From Kingella oralis (GTDB lineage Bacteria; Pseudomonadota; Gammaproteobacteria; Burkholderiales; Neisseriaceae), in NCBI RefSeq assembly GCF_014054985.1, contig NZ_CP059569.1, forward strand, positions 434,001-498,000: 64,000 nucleotides of DNA. Direction: 5' to 3'. Numbering within the stretch: the stretch's first letter is position 1; each line of letters begins with the position of its first letter. The notes beneath the pieces were generated by a model. That model was not told where the DNA came from. It did not search any database and worked only from the letters and a program-made list of their open reading frames with translations. The translations under genes and the position numbers were made by a program. This document shows, in pieces, positions 42,761 through 51,178 of the stretch.

Positions 42761-43689
42761 ATGAAATGAAATTAACCGTATTGGCTTGCGCCGCATTATT
42801 GGGCTTAACCGCTTGCGGTGGCAGCGGCGGCTCGGGCGGGCTGAATTACAACGGCGGCTCAAACAACAACAGCGGCGCAAACAACAATGGTTCAAACAAC
42901 AACGGCTCAAACAATGGCGGTGCAAACAATGGCAATGCCAATAACAACGGCGGTTCAAACATCGGAGGCGGTTCAAATTTAAACAACGGCGGCGGTTCAA
43001 ATAACAACAGCATCGCCCCCGCGCCTGCGCCCGCCCCTAGCCCATCGCAAAGCTACGATGGCGTTGTTATCCCTGGGAAATTGACAACGGCGGCAAAACG
43101 CCCACCCAAACCATCAGCAGCAACAATTTTGACAAAATCACCGTAAACGGCATTGACATCACCTAAAACGAGAAGGCATTTCCGCAGGCACGTTTACCCG
43201 CATCACACAAAGAGACGAAACCACCGTGGTAAGCGGCAACTACCTCAGCCATATGCGTTTTGGCTCCTACACCGATGTAAACCACAACAACAACCCCAAT
43301 TCCAACCCCGCCTATGTGTTCGCCCTCGGCAGCGTTACCCCCCAAGCCGATATGCCCAAATCAGGCAAAGCCACCTACGCAGGTTTAGCCCTAGCCAGCC
43401 CCATCGGCGGCGGCGTGTATGAAGAAGGCACATCCACATTTAATGTAGATTTTGGCACGAAAAAACTAAATGGCTCGGTGAGCGTGGGTCGCTGGAATCC
43501 CGTTTCTTTAACGGCAAAAATCGACGGCAACCAATTCTCTGGTACATCCGCCGAGGGGATCAAACCACAGGTCGCTTCTATGGCCCGAAAGCGGCCGAAC
43601 TGGGCGGCGTGTTCAATAGTGAAGTGCCCAGCAACAATGCAGGCGTGAATTTTAAATGGATTGGCTCGTTTGGCGCGAAAAAACAATAA
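42761..43689 (+). pseudogene. Slam-type surface lipoprotein A (TbpB-like barrel), multiple frameshifts as written
   Basis: The gene is a close paralog of 44083-44966. It encodes a lipoprotein signal (LTVLACAALLGLTACGG), an Asn/Gly/Ser-rich linker (about residues 25-85), a handle region, and a TbpB-like C-terminal barrel ending GRFYGPKAAELGG and WIGSFGAKK. Against the paralog, one base is missing at four places: the first ATG (ATGAAATG for ATGAAAATG), GGG at 43069-43071, CCTAAAA near 43164, and GGGG at 43555-43558. Restoring them gives a full barrel of about 308 residues. As written only the first 126 residues are made from ATG 42766. It may be a decayed or phase-variable gene, or affected by homopolymer sequencing errors. 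Confidence 0.8.
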
Positions 43690-43702
43690 TTTAGCGTGAA
43701 AT

Positions 43703-43736
43703 AACCCACCTTGTTGCAAGCGAGGTGGGTTTTGTG
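43703..43736 (+). terminator. terminator of surface lipoprotein A
   Basis: AACCCACCT and AGGTGGGTT form a 9-bp stem with an 11-base loop, followed by TTGTGTTTTT. A related hairpin follows the paralog. Confidence 0.8.
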
Positions 43737-43990
43737 TTTTTGGGTTTCAGGCTGCCTTTTATAAACCTGCCCGCTCGCAGCCGTTGCAGGTTAAACAGTA
43801 TACCTTGCTTATGCTGTTGCAGATTTTTGGGCATTTTCGGTTACATATATCGCGCTTGAAGCGTAAAAAATTTTTTGCAAAATGTTCTATTCTTATCATT
43901 AAAACAACAGTTTTTAAAAAATCTTATCTTTTTATTTTGATGTAACATATTGTTTTATTTTTTTTGGATGGAATTAGGCAAAATAACAGC

Positions 43991-44018
43991 TTGTATTTTT
44001 GTTAAAAATTGCTATCAT
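43991..44018 (+). promoter_or_regulatory. promoter of the second surface lipoprotein gene
   Basis: TTGTAT and TATCAT are 16 bases apart, mirroring the promoter of the first paralog. The upstream 150 bases are strongly AT-rich, and the rest of the gap from 43690 shows no gene. Confidence 0.55.
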
Positions 44019-44082
44019 AGAGCAGTTAGTCGTTAAGGCTAATAGGGTATTTGTTAAATTTTTTTATGAGAAGGACAAAGCT

Positions 44083-44966
44083 ATGAAAATGAAATTAACC
44101 GTATTGGCGTGTGCTGCATTGTTTGGTTTGACTGCGTGTAGCAGCGGTGGTAATTCAGGCGTAAGTTATGGTGGCACGATTGGTGGGGGGGCAAGTGCAA
44201 GACCTACGCCTCCTGCACCCAACCCAAATCCAGCACCTAATCCAAAACCAGCACCCAACCCCGCGCCTACTCCAAATCCTAACCCAGCTCCAAATCCAGC
44301 ACCTGCCCCTGCCCCTGCTCCATCAGCAACATTCAATGGTGTTGCTATTCCAGCAGAAAGCCAAAATGGTGCTAATACACCCGTTAGCGCAGTTGGTAGC
44401 AGCACACTAGACAATGTTACTGTAAACGGTATTAACATCACTTTAAAACAACCTGGTATTACTGCTCGTACATTTACCAATATCAGAAAAACACAGAAAC
44501 CACCATTGCTAGTGGTACATATTTGAGCCATATGCGTTTTGGTGCATATGCTGATTTCAACCACAACAACAATCCCGATTCAAACCCATCTTATACGTTT
44601 GCATTGGGTAGTGTAACGCCTGTTGCCGATGTTCCCACATCAGGCACAGCTACTTACAATGGTTTGGCAGTAGGTAGCGTAATTGGTGGTGGTGCATTCC
44701 AAGAAGGTACATCAACATTTAATGTGGATTTTGGCGCGAAAAAACTAGATGGTTCAGTTACTATTGGCGCTTTCAATCCTATTCCTTTAACTGCTAATAT
44801 CAACGGCAACCAATTCTCTGGTACATCAGCAGAGGGAGTTCATACCGATGGTCGCTTCTATGGTCCACAAGCAGCTGAAATGGGCGGAGTATTCAATGGA
44901 GAAGTTCCTGCACCAGTTGGTGGCGGTACTTTCAAATGGATTGGTTCATTTGGCGCGAAAAAATAA
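44083..44966 (+). pseudogene. Slam-type surface lipoprotein B (TbpB-like barrel), one frameshift as written
   Basis: ATG 44083 has AAGGAC upstream. The product has lipobox LTACSSG, a Gly run encoded by seven G, a Pro/Asn/Ala-rich linker (PNPNPAPNPKPAPNPAP type) and a handle (FNGVAIPAES). The frame then breaks in AGAAAAAC at 44487-44491 and stops at TGA 44524-44526. One more A there restores IRKNTETTIASG and joins the downstream frame (YLSHMRFGAYADFNHNNN to WIGSFGAKK), giving 294 residues. The barrel end GRFYGPQAAEMGGVFNGE is the TbpB-type C-lobe signature. It is a likely client of the adjacent slam gene. Third-position bases are more AT-rich than in paralog A. Confidence 0.82.
44185..44191 (+). 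repeat. poly-G tract (7) in surface lipoprotein B
   Basis: Seven G lie in the coding region about 35 codons after the start, just behind the lipobox. A slip here would abolish the whole exposed part of the lipoprotein, as in many neisserial phase-variable genes. Confidence 0.7.
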
Positions 44967-44981
44967 TAATTTAGCGTAAAT

Positions 44982-45028
44982 AAACCCACTTGGTTTTAAA
45001 CCGAGTGGGTTTCCCATTTTTTTATTTT
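44982..45028 (+). terminator. terminator of surface lipoprotein B
   Basis: AAACCCACTTGG and CCGAGTGGGTTT form a 12-bp stem with one G-T pair and a 7-base loop, followed by a T-rich run. It lies between lipoprotein B and slam, so slam may need readthrough or its own promoter. Confidence 0.75.
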
Positions 45029-45065
45029 CAGGCTGCCTTTTTCAGGCTGCCTTATGGAATGTTTT

Positions 45066-46484
45066 ATGAAATATCTGCCTTTTTTATTGCTGACTGTAAC
45101 CTTTTACACCCAAGCCGCGCCCGTTGCTACGCCGCTTAATCCCGTGGCGGATTTAACCGAGGAACAAATCCAGCAAACCGAACGCCAAAATCAGCAAAAG
45201 CAAGCGGCGCAAAATGGTGAAAAAACATCGGTTTCCATGACAGAAGAAGAGCTGTTGCAACGCCCTGATTTGCTCAAAAACGCGCTGGACACGGCAAATG
45301 CGCAGCACAATATTGAAAACATTCGTTTTTTGCTGCCGTTGTATCGCAGGCTGCCTGCCGAGCAGCAGGATTCTGTGCTGGCGCGCTATTCGGAAGGGCT
45401 GGTGTGGCTGGCGGATGATAAGCATGAGGCGGCGGAGAAATTATTTAACGAAATTTTGGCGGAACATCCTGATTACGCGCCTGTGCGCTTGCAGTTGGCG
45501 TTGAGCCAGTCACAAAACGGCAAGCAGCGCGAGGCGGCAAATGAATTGAAAACCTTGAAGCAAACGCCTGATTTGCCTGCGCCTGTGGCGCAATATATTG
45601 ACCAGTTTGACGCGCATTTGCAAAAAAGCAAGGCGTGGCAGTTCAACGCCAATGCGTATTATCTGCAAGACAGCAATGTGGGGCGCACGCCCGAGCAGCG
45701 CACTTATGGCTATTGGCGTTTTGCCGAGCCTAAATCGGCGCACGGCGTGGGCTATGAGCTATCGGCGCAAAAAACCACGCCGATTAAGGGGCATTGGGCG
45801 GCGCGGGTGAATGCATCGGCGTATGGTAAGTTTTATTGGGATGCGCACGATTATGATGATTTGGTTACACGGCTGGAAGCGGGGCCTGTATGGCGCGATG
45901 CGAAGCAGGAGGTTTCGTTGTTGCCGTTTTATGAGAAACGCTGGTATGGCGGCAAGGCTTATTCCTACACAACGGGCGGATTGATGCGTTATTCGCGTGT
46001 GTTGTCGCCCAAATGGCAGGTGTTTACGGCGTGGCAGTCGGGCTATAAAAAGCATGATAAGCGCACGTTTTTAGATGGCGCATCGCATTTGGGCACGGTG
46101 TCGCTGCTGTATCGCACGTCGCCGTATCAGTATTTTGTGGTGAGCTGGGGCGGCGGGGAAAATTCGGCGAAGGATAAATCGGAGGCGTATCGCTTTGGCA
46201 ATTTGGGCTTGGGCTGGAATCGGCAATGGGGCAGCCAGCATAGTTTGACCACTTCGCTGCATGGTAGCGTGCAAAAGCGTAAGTATCGCGCGGAGGATTT
46301 TTTCAATATCAAGCGCAACGAGAAGGAGTATTTCACGCGCTTGTCGCTGTCGCATAAAAAGCTGGCGTGGCGCGGGTTTGAGCCGCGTTTGAACTGGACG
46401 TGGTCGCACGTGGACAGCAACCATTTTTATTATAAGTATGACAATCATCGGGTGTTTTTGGATGTGTCTAAGCAGTTTAAATAA
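45066..46484 (+). CDS. slam: Slam: surface lipoprotein assembly modulator (DUF560 outer-membrane protein)
   Basis: The 472-aa product has a signal peptide (MKYLPFLLLTVTFYTQA), a helical TPR-type periplasmic domain (about 40-180, with EGLVWLADDKHEAAEKLFNE and APVRLQLALSQSQNGKQREAA), and a C-terminal barrel. The barrel shows the DUF560 features: FNANAYYLQDSNVGRTPEQRT, GYELSAQKTTPIKGHW, and a terminal strand ending VFLDVSKQFK. Slam proteins move surface lipoproteins such as TbpB across the outer membrane. Two lipoprotein genes of the right kind lie just upstream. An ATG at 45054 also exists, but GGAA seven bases before 45066 and the signal peptide favour 45066. Confidence 0.92.
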   Translation: MKYLPFLLLTVTFYTQAAPVATPLNPVADLTEEQIQQTERQNQQKQAAQNGEKTSVSMTEEELLQRPDLLKNALDTANAQHNIENIRFLLPLYRRLPAEQQDSVLARYSEGLVWLADDKHEAAEKLFNEILAEHPDYAPVRLQLALSQSQNGKQREAANELKTLKQTPDLPAPVAQYIDQFDAHLQKSKAWQFNANAYYLQDSNVGRTPEQRTYGYWRFAEPKSAHGVGYELSAQKTTPIKGHWAARVNASAYGKFYWDAHDYDDLVTRLEAGPVWRDAKQEVSLLPFYEKRWYGGKAYSYTTGGLMRYSRVLSPKWQVFTAWQSGYKKHDKRTFLDGASHLGTVSLLYRTSPYQYFVVSWGGGENSAKDKSEAYRFGNLGLGWNRQWGSQHSLTTSLHGSVQKRKYRAEDFFNIKRNEKEYFTRLSLSHKKLAWRGFEPRLNWTWSHVDSNHFYYKYDNHRVFLDVSKQFK

Positions 46485-46500
46485 GTGAGGGGATGCGATA

Positions 46501-46545
46501 AGGCAGCCTGAAAACGTGTGTCATCCCGTTTTCAGGCTGCCTTTT
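46501..46545. terminator. DUS hairpin between convergent slam and pseG-pseH
   Basis: AGGCAGCCTGAAAACG and CGTTTTCAGGCTGCCTTTT are complementary around a 10-base loop, between convergent genes. Confidence 0.85.
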
Positions 46546-46563
46546 GGTTGGCGGTGAGCGAGA

Positions 46564-48282
46564 TTATTGCCAAGCCTCGCTGGCGTGTAGTTCAAACTGG
46601 ACAACGTTGTCGTCGTGCAGGCTGTTTTCAGGCTGCTTGAAATTGAGTTTGCGGTGCAGGGCGAGGCTTGCGGTGTTGTGGCGCAGGGCTTGCCCGTGAA
46701 CGATGGTTGCGCCAAGGTCGCCAAAGGCGCGTTGCAATAGTAGGTTGCACAGGATACTGCCGTTGCCGCGCGGGCAGCTTGGGGCAAGGTAGAAGCCCCA
46801 TTCGTATTCGTTTGGGGCGATGCGTTTCAGGCTGCCGTAGCCTTGTGGGGTGTTGCCCAGCGTGTAAATGTACATTTTGAAGTTAGGGTTGATGAGCTGC
46901 GCGGCGAACCATGTTTGGTGTTGGGGCAGGGGGATGGGGTCGGGGTGGAACATCATGCGGCGGATGCTGGGGTGGTTGCGCCATGTGTGGATGAGGTGGC
47001 AGTCGGCAGCGGTGGCGGGGCGCAGTTGGGCTTGGGGGGCGGTGGTGATTTGGGCGAGGTGTTGGGCGACGCGTTCTGCGCCGCGGGCATCGCACAGTTG
47101 GGCGGCGGCTTGGCTGATGCGGTGTTGATTTTCAGGCTGCATCAGGTGGGCGAGGGCGGCTTGGAAGGTGGGTCGGGGGATTTGGTTGGCTTCTAGGGCG
47201 AGGGCTGCGCCTGCGCTTTGCAGTTGGGCGGCGATGGGGCGTTGGTTGTCGGCGATGGTGAGGAGCAGGGTGGGCACGCCGAGGGCGCAGCGTTCCCATG
47301 AGGTGCTGCCTGCTGCGCCAATAGCCCATGTGGCTTGGGTCATGAATTCTGCCATGTTGGGGGCGTTGGCGATGACTTGGCTGGGATAGGGGGCGGTGGC
47401 GGCGTAGCGTTGCACGCTGGCGAGGTGGGGGGCGGTGGCGCCCATGATGATGGTGGCGCGGATGGGGGGCGGTTGGTGAGAATGGGTTTTCAGGCTGCCT
47501 GAAACGTAATCGGACAGGGCGTGCAGCACGGCGAGGGTGTAGTTGTCTTTGTCCACGCCGCCGAGGTTGATGAGGATGGTTTGGGTGTTTTGGTTTTGTG
47601 GCAACTGGGTTTCAGGCTGCCTCAATGCGGCGTGGCGTTGCAAGCTGGTGGCGCGGTGTTGGGCGAACTCGTCGCGCAATAGGGCGTAGCGTGTGCCTGC
47701 TAGGATGTGGCAGCTTGGGGGGACGAGTGGGGCGTAGTCGTGGGCGGTGTGGGCGTGGTTTTGGTCCAGCAGCAGGTCGGCATCGTGTGGGCGGTCGTGC
47801 AGGTCGTCGATGACCATGATTTTGCTGCGGCTGATGGCGCGGGCGGCGGTGTGCCACGGGGCGGATAGGGCGTAGTGGTCGCAGATTATCCAGTCGGGGG
47901 CGAGGGCGCGGATGTGGGGGGTGCAGTCGGCAAGGTCTTGCGCTTGGCTGGTGGCGAGCCATGCGGCGTGGGGGGGGGCTTGTGTTTTCAGTCTTGCGCG
48001 TTGCGCTGCGGCATACCCCTTGATACCCAAATCAAAGATTTGGACAAAGGGGCAAGGCTGCCTTTGGGGGGGGGAGAACGGGGTTGCGCTGTTGGGCAGG
48101 GGCAGCAGGATGCAGTCAAAGCCTTGCTGGCGGATGGTATCGGCAAGGTGTCCTTGATGGGCGCGGGTGATGAATGTGATGCGGTGGTGCTGTTGGCGCA
48201 GTTTGTGGGCGAGGGTGAGGCAGCGCATGATGTGCCCGCTGCCGATTTGCAGCGATGCGTCTGCGCGGATAAGGAAGTGCAT
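46564..48282 (-). CDS. pseG: PseG-PseH fusion of the pseudaminic acid pathway, with poly-C tracts
   Basis: This 572-aa protein joins two enzymes. Residues 1 to about 425 are PseG, the UDP-sugar hydrolase: IRADASLQIGSGHIMRCLTLA, WIICDHYALSAPWH, MVIDDLHDRPHDADLLLDQN, INLGGVDKDN, and AIGAAGSTSWERCALGVP. Residues 430-572 are a GNAT acetyltransferase of the PseH type (LRPATAADCHLIHTWRNHPS, NEYEWGFYLAP, NTASLALHRKLNF). In the pathway PseH acts just before PseG. Between residues 65 and 103 lies a segment encoded by a 71-bp repeat (PCPFVQIFDLGIKGYAAAQR) and flanked by two C9 tracts. The rest of PseG is complete. Slippage in either tract would truncate both enzymes. Confidence 0.88.
   Translation of the reverse strand: MHFLIRADASLQIGSGHIMRCLTLAHKLRQQHHRITFITRAHQGHLADTIRQQGFDCILLPLPNSATPFSPPQRQPCPFVQIFDLGIKGYAAAQRARLKTQAPPHAAWLATSQAQDLADCTPHIRALAPDWIICDHYALSAPWHTAARAISRSKIMVIDDLHDRPHDADLLLDQNHAHTAHDYAPLVPPSCHILAGTRYALLRDEFAQHRATSLQRHAALRQPETQLPQNQNTQTILINLGGVDKDNYTLAVLHALSDYVSGSLKTHSHQPPPIRATIIMGATAPHLASVQRYAATAPYPSQVIANAPNMAEFMTQATWAIGAAGSTSWERCALGVPTLLLTIADNQRPIAAQLQSAGAALALEANQIPRPTFQAALAHLMQPENQHRISQAAAQLCDARGAERVAQHLAQITTAPQAQLRPATAADCHLIHTWRNHPSIRRMMFHPDPIPLPQHQTWFAAQLINPNFKMYIYTLGNTPQGYGSLKRIAPNEYEWGFYLAPSCPRGNGSILCNLLLQRAFGDLGATIVHGQALRHNTASLALHRKLNFKQPENSLHDDNVVQFELHASEAWQ
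47970..47978 (-). repeat. nine-base poly-G/C tract in pseG (downstream of the insert)
   Basis: Nine G on the plus strand, read as C9 (Ala-Pro-Pro) in pseG. This length is in the range that switches neisserial genes on and off. Confidence 0.85.
47993..48063 (+). repeat. 71-bp repeat, copy 2 (inside pseG)
   Basis: Second copy of 33965-34035, in the same plus-strand orientation. In pseG it is read in frame on the opposite strand as part of the coding sequence, between the two C9 tracts. Confidence 0.92.
48066..48074 (-). repeat. nine-base poly-G/C tract in pseG (upstream of the insert)
   Basis: Nine G on the plus strand, read as C9 (Ser-Pro-Pro) at about codons 70-72 of pseG, just before the 71-bp repeat. 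Confidence 0.85.
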
Positions 48283-48400
48283 GGGGAGACCTTTTGGGGA
48301 GCAGTTTGAAACGAAGTTCTGTGAAATCAGAATAGCATTAGCTGTGTTTCGGTAAACATTGGTGATGCGTTTGCCTTTGCGCCTTATCGCGGCGCAGGCG

Positions 48401-48607
48401 ACTTACTTTCTTTGCTTCGCCAAAGAAAGTAAGCAAAGAAAGGCGACCCCGACGTGCAGGTTCGCTGCGCGAACTTCCCTCACTCCACATCCTTTTTTCG
48501 ACGCGTGCGAACTAGCCGCACTTCGTGCGTCGTCGAACAAGCGCACGCTTTTTCCCGAAAAAAGGACGCTCTGTTCGGCTGGACGTAGGGGAGAAAGCAG
48601 TAGCATC
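48401..48607 (+). repeat. ~207-bp structured repeat, right copy
   Basis: Partner of 41412-41622 in opposite orientation. It begins with a perfect hairpin (CTTACTTTCTTTG and CAAAGAAAGTAAG around CTTCGC), followed by GTTCGCTGCGCGAAC and further complementary pieces. It fills most of the gap 48283-48728 between pseG-pseH and pseF. Confidence 0.9.
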
Positions 48608-48728
48608 AACCTGTTGCGATAGATTAGGCAGCCTGAAAAGCCGATTTACTCAGTTGGCTCAACATCAAGCGGTTTTATTTTTTCAGGCTGCTTATTGGCG
48701 TTGAGTAAAGATGCAGCCTGAAAACGGT

Positions 48729-49427
48729 TTATTCGCTTGCTTGCTCTTGCAGCACGCGATACAAAATTTCGGCGCGTGTCCAATCTTCGGGTGTGTCAAT
48801 GTCTTGCACGCGGTGGCGGGGGATTTTGATGCCGATGCTGTGGCTGTTGAAAATGGGTTTTTGCGCGAGCCACGCGGCGGTTGTGCCCCAGTAGAACTGC
48901 CCTGCGTCGTGCCATGCGGCTTCTAGGTCTTGGCTGCGGACGGCGAAGTTTTCGGGCTGGAACATGGCAACTTGGTTGTGTTCGCGCAGTTTGAGGGCGC
49001 GTTGGATGGGGAAGGGGAAGCTAGTGATGCTGAATGCGTAGTCGGCATGGGCTTGGGCGAGTGCAGTTAAACCTTGTTGCAAATCATGGGGTTGCACAAA
49101 GGGCGCGGTGGCGTAAAGGCAGCAGGCGGCGTTGCCTTGCCAGCCGTGTTGCTGCATCCATTGCACGGCGTAGGCGATGACTGCGCCTGTGGTGGCATAG
49201 TCGTTGGCGAGTTCGCGCGGGCGCGTGAACGGGACGCTTGCGCCGTATTGCTGGGCGATGGCGGCGATTTCGGGGTCGTCGGTGGAGACGATGATTTGCG
49301 CAAAGCAGCCTGCGCGCTGGGCAGCGGCGATGCTGTGGGCAATCATGGGTTTGCCGTTGAAAGGTTTGATGTTTTTGCGGGGGATGCGTTTGCTGCCGCC
49401 GCGGGCGGGGATGATGCAGAGGGGCAT
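48729..49427 (-). CDS. pseF: pseudaminic acid cytidylyltransferase
   Basis: The 232-aa enzyme has the CMP-sialate synthetase fold: CIIPARGGSKRIPRKNIKPF at the N-terminus, GKPMIAHSIAAA, STDDPEIAAIAQQYGA, CCLYATAPFVQP near residue 93 and the metal-site end IDTPEDWTRAEIL. PseF activates pseudaminic acid as CMP-Pse for transfer to surface glycans or proteins. It is transcribed in the same direction as pseG-pseH, with the 207-bp repeat between. The frame extends to 49478, but the start motif fixes ATG 49427. Confidence 0.88.
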   Translation of the reverse strand: MPLCIIPARGGSKRIPRKNIKPFNGKPMIAHSIAAAQRAGCFAQIIVSTDDPEIAAIAQQYGASVPFTRPRELANDYATTGAVIAYAVQWMQQHGWQGNAACCLYATAPFVQPHDLQQGLTALAQAHADYAFSITSFPFPIQRALKLREHNQVAMFQPENFAVRSQDLEAAWHDAGQFYWGTTAAWLAQKPIFNSHSIGIKIPRHRVQDIDTPEDWTRAEILYRVLQEQASE

Positions 49428-49610
49428 GGCGGGTCTCTTGGTTGGGATTGTTGCGGATGGTGTTTTCAGGCTGCCCAAATGGGGCAGGGCATTGTGGTAA
49501 ACGGTTACGCTAGGCAGCCTGAAAAAAGGTTTGCGTTTTGTAATAAGCGCGGGCGCGGGTTAAACGTTTTGTTTTTCAGGCTGCATCAGGCGTTTGAGGC
49601 AGCCTGAAAT

Positions 49611-49733
49611 CTAAAATGGAGCGGCGACGGCTCGTCGCCAAATTGTCGTGTTCAACAGGGTTTTACGGGATGGCAAGAGGTCGGCGAGCCGCCGCGGCAT
49701 CGGTTGCGTGCTCGGTGCAGGTTTCAGGCTGCC
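49611..49733 (+). repeat. GC-palindrome intergenic repeat, copy 3
   Basis: Same family as 19838-19962: CTAAAATGGAGCGGCGACGG, CTCGTCGCCAAATTG, a changed middle, GGCGAGCCGCCGCGGCATCGG and GTGCAGGTTTCAGGCTGCC. Both palindrome arms are kept, with compensating changes (GCGACGG/CTCGTCGC). The remaining gap 49428-49789 holds only DUS copies. Confidence 0.75.
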
Positions 49734-49789
49734 TTTATTGAACCGCGCAAGCGCAATCCGCAATACATATCAGCAGCCTGAACCCCCGT

Positions 49790-50962
49790 TCACAGCTTAT
49801 GGCACATATCCCCTCGCGCAAACCCCGGCCAATCCACTTCCACGCCCCTGCCAAAAGCCATCACTTTAAACAATTCGCCCATCTCATGCTGCGCAGTGAG
49901 CGTATTGACCGCTTGGGCAGCCTGAAAATAGCTGGGCGTGTCGGTTTCGGGGAACTGCGCCACGAGCAAGTCCAAAATGCCCAAATTGTATAAAAAAGTG
50001 GCTTGGTTGGTGTAGCCAATTAAATCCAAACCCGCTGCGCAGCCCGCCTCGGCGATGTCGCTAAAATTAACGTGCACCGTTAAATCGGTGAGCCCCACGC
50101 GGTAAAACGGGTCGTGGATGGTGTGGTGGCGATGATGCCCAATCAGCGTGCCGTCGCTGCGCTCGGGGTGGTAATACTGCGCCGCATCAAAGCCATAATC
50201 CAGCCAAATCATCGCGCCGCGCGTGAGCTTTTGCGCCAGCGTGCGGATAAAGGCGTGTTGCGTAGGATGCAGCTCGCTGGTGTAATCGCCCGCGTGTTGC
50301 AGGCATTCAGGCTCGGGAAAATAATTTAAGGCAGCCTGAAAAAGGTCGGGGTCAAGCAACGATTGATAACGCAGCGCAAACCGCCCCGCTTCATAGCCCA
50401 CACACACGCGCGAAAAATCGCCGTTTTCGTGGCGGCAAACGCGCTCGCTCGGCATCGCATCCAACACCTCGTTGCCGATGATGATGCCGTCAAAAGAACA
50501 GGGCAGGGCGGTTAAGTGCTTCACTTTATGCGCCAAATCGGGCGCGTGTTGCTGGATGTATTCGCGTTGCCGCGCCGCCAATTCGGGCGACAGCTCCACA
50601 ATATAATAAGTGTTCAGGCAGCCTGAAAGCGCATCCAGCAAGGTTGCCGCCAACGCGCCCGTGCCCGCGCCGAATTCATACACATTGCCCGCCGTTTGCG
50701 GCAGCAGCGGCGTCAGTTGCCGCGCCAGAGTTTGCCCAAACAACGGCGACAACGTGGGCGCGGTAACAAAATCGCCCGCCGCGCCAATCTTATGCGCCCC
50801 GCCCGTGTAATAACCATATTGCGGCGCGTAAAGCGCAAGCTCCATAAAGCGCGAAAACGGGATGGCGCCCTGCCGGGCAATCTCGGCAGCGATGATTTGC
50901 GTGAGCGCATCGCTGGCTTGCTGTTGATTGCTATCCAAATGTGGGATTTGTGTTGAACTCAT
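49790..50962 (-). CDS. MidA/NDUFAF7-type SAM-dependent methyltransferase (DUF185)
   Basis: The 390-aa protein matches the DUF185 family: IPFSRFMELALYAPQYGYYTG near residue 30, GDFVTAPTLSPLFGQTLA, VYEFGAGTGALAATLL (SAM site) near 92, GIIIGNEVLDAMPSERV near 163, and MIWLDYGFDAAQYYHPERSDGT near 258. The mitochondrial homologue methylates an arginine of complex I. The bacterial substrate is uncertain. ATG 50962 is chosen over the longer frame at 50992. Confidence 0.88.
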   Translation of the reverse strand: MSSTQIPHLDSNQQQASDALTQIIAAEIARQGAIPFSRFMELALYAPQYGYYTGGAHKIGAAGDFVTAPTLSPLFGQTLARQLTPLLPQTAGNVYEFGAGTGALAATLLDALSGCLNTYYIVELSPELAARQREYIQQHAPDLAHKVKHLTALPCSFDGIIIGNEVLDAMPSERVCRHENGDFSRVCVGYEAGRFALRYQSLLDPDLFQAALNYFPEPECLQHAGDYTSELHPTQHAFIRTLAQKLTRGAMIWLDYGFDAAQYYHPERSDGTLIGHHRHHTIHDPFYRVGLTDLTVHVNFSDIAEAGCAAGLDLIGYTNQATFLYNLGILDLLVAQFPETDTPSYFQAAQAVNTLTAQHEMGELFKVMAFGRGVEVDWPGFARGDMCHKL

Positions 50963-51178
50963 AAGGTTAAGTTTTGTAAAAATGCCAAGCAAAAAAGCTA
51001 TTATAAATGGCTTTGTTTAGGCGCGTGCAACGATATGATTGTGAACGCGCTTTGTTTTTATTGGTAAAAAATTTTGCGTATTTTTTCAGGTAGCTTGAAT
51101 GCGTTTTCAGGCTGCCTGAAATGCGTTTAAAAACGAGTTTTTAATCTGTTTTTAAAGGGTTAATTCTAATTGGACAGT

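Noticed and set aside
42734..43000. Reverse-strand Arg/Cys/Leu-rich frame
   Set aside because: It is the shadow of the Asn/Gly/Ser-rich linker of surface lipoprotein A and has no start signal.
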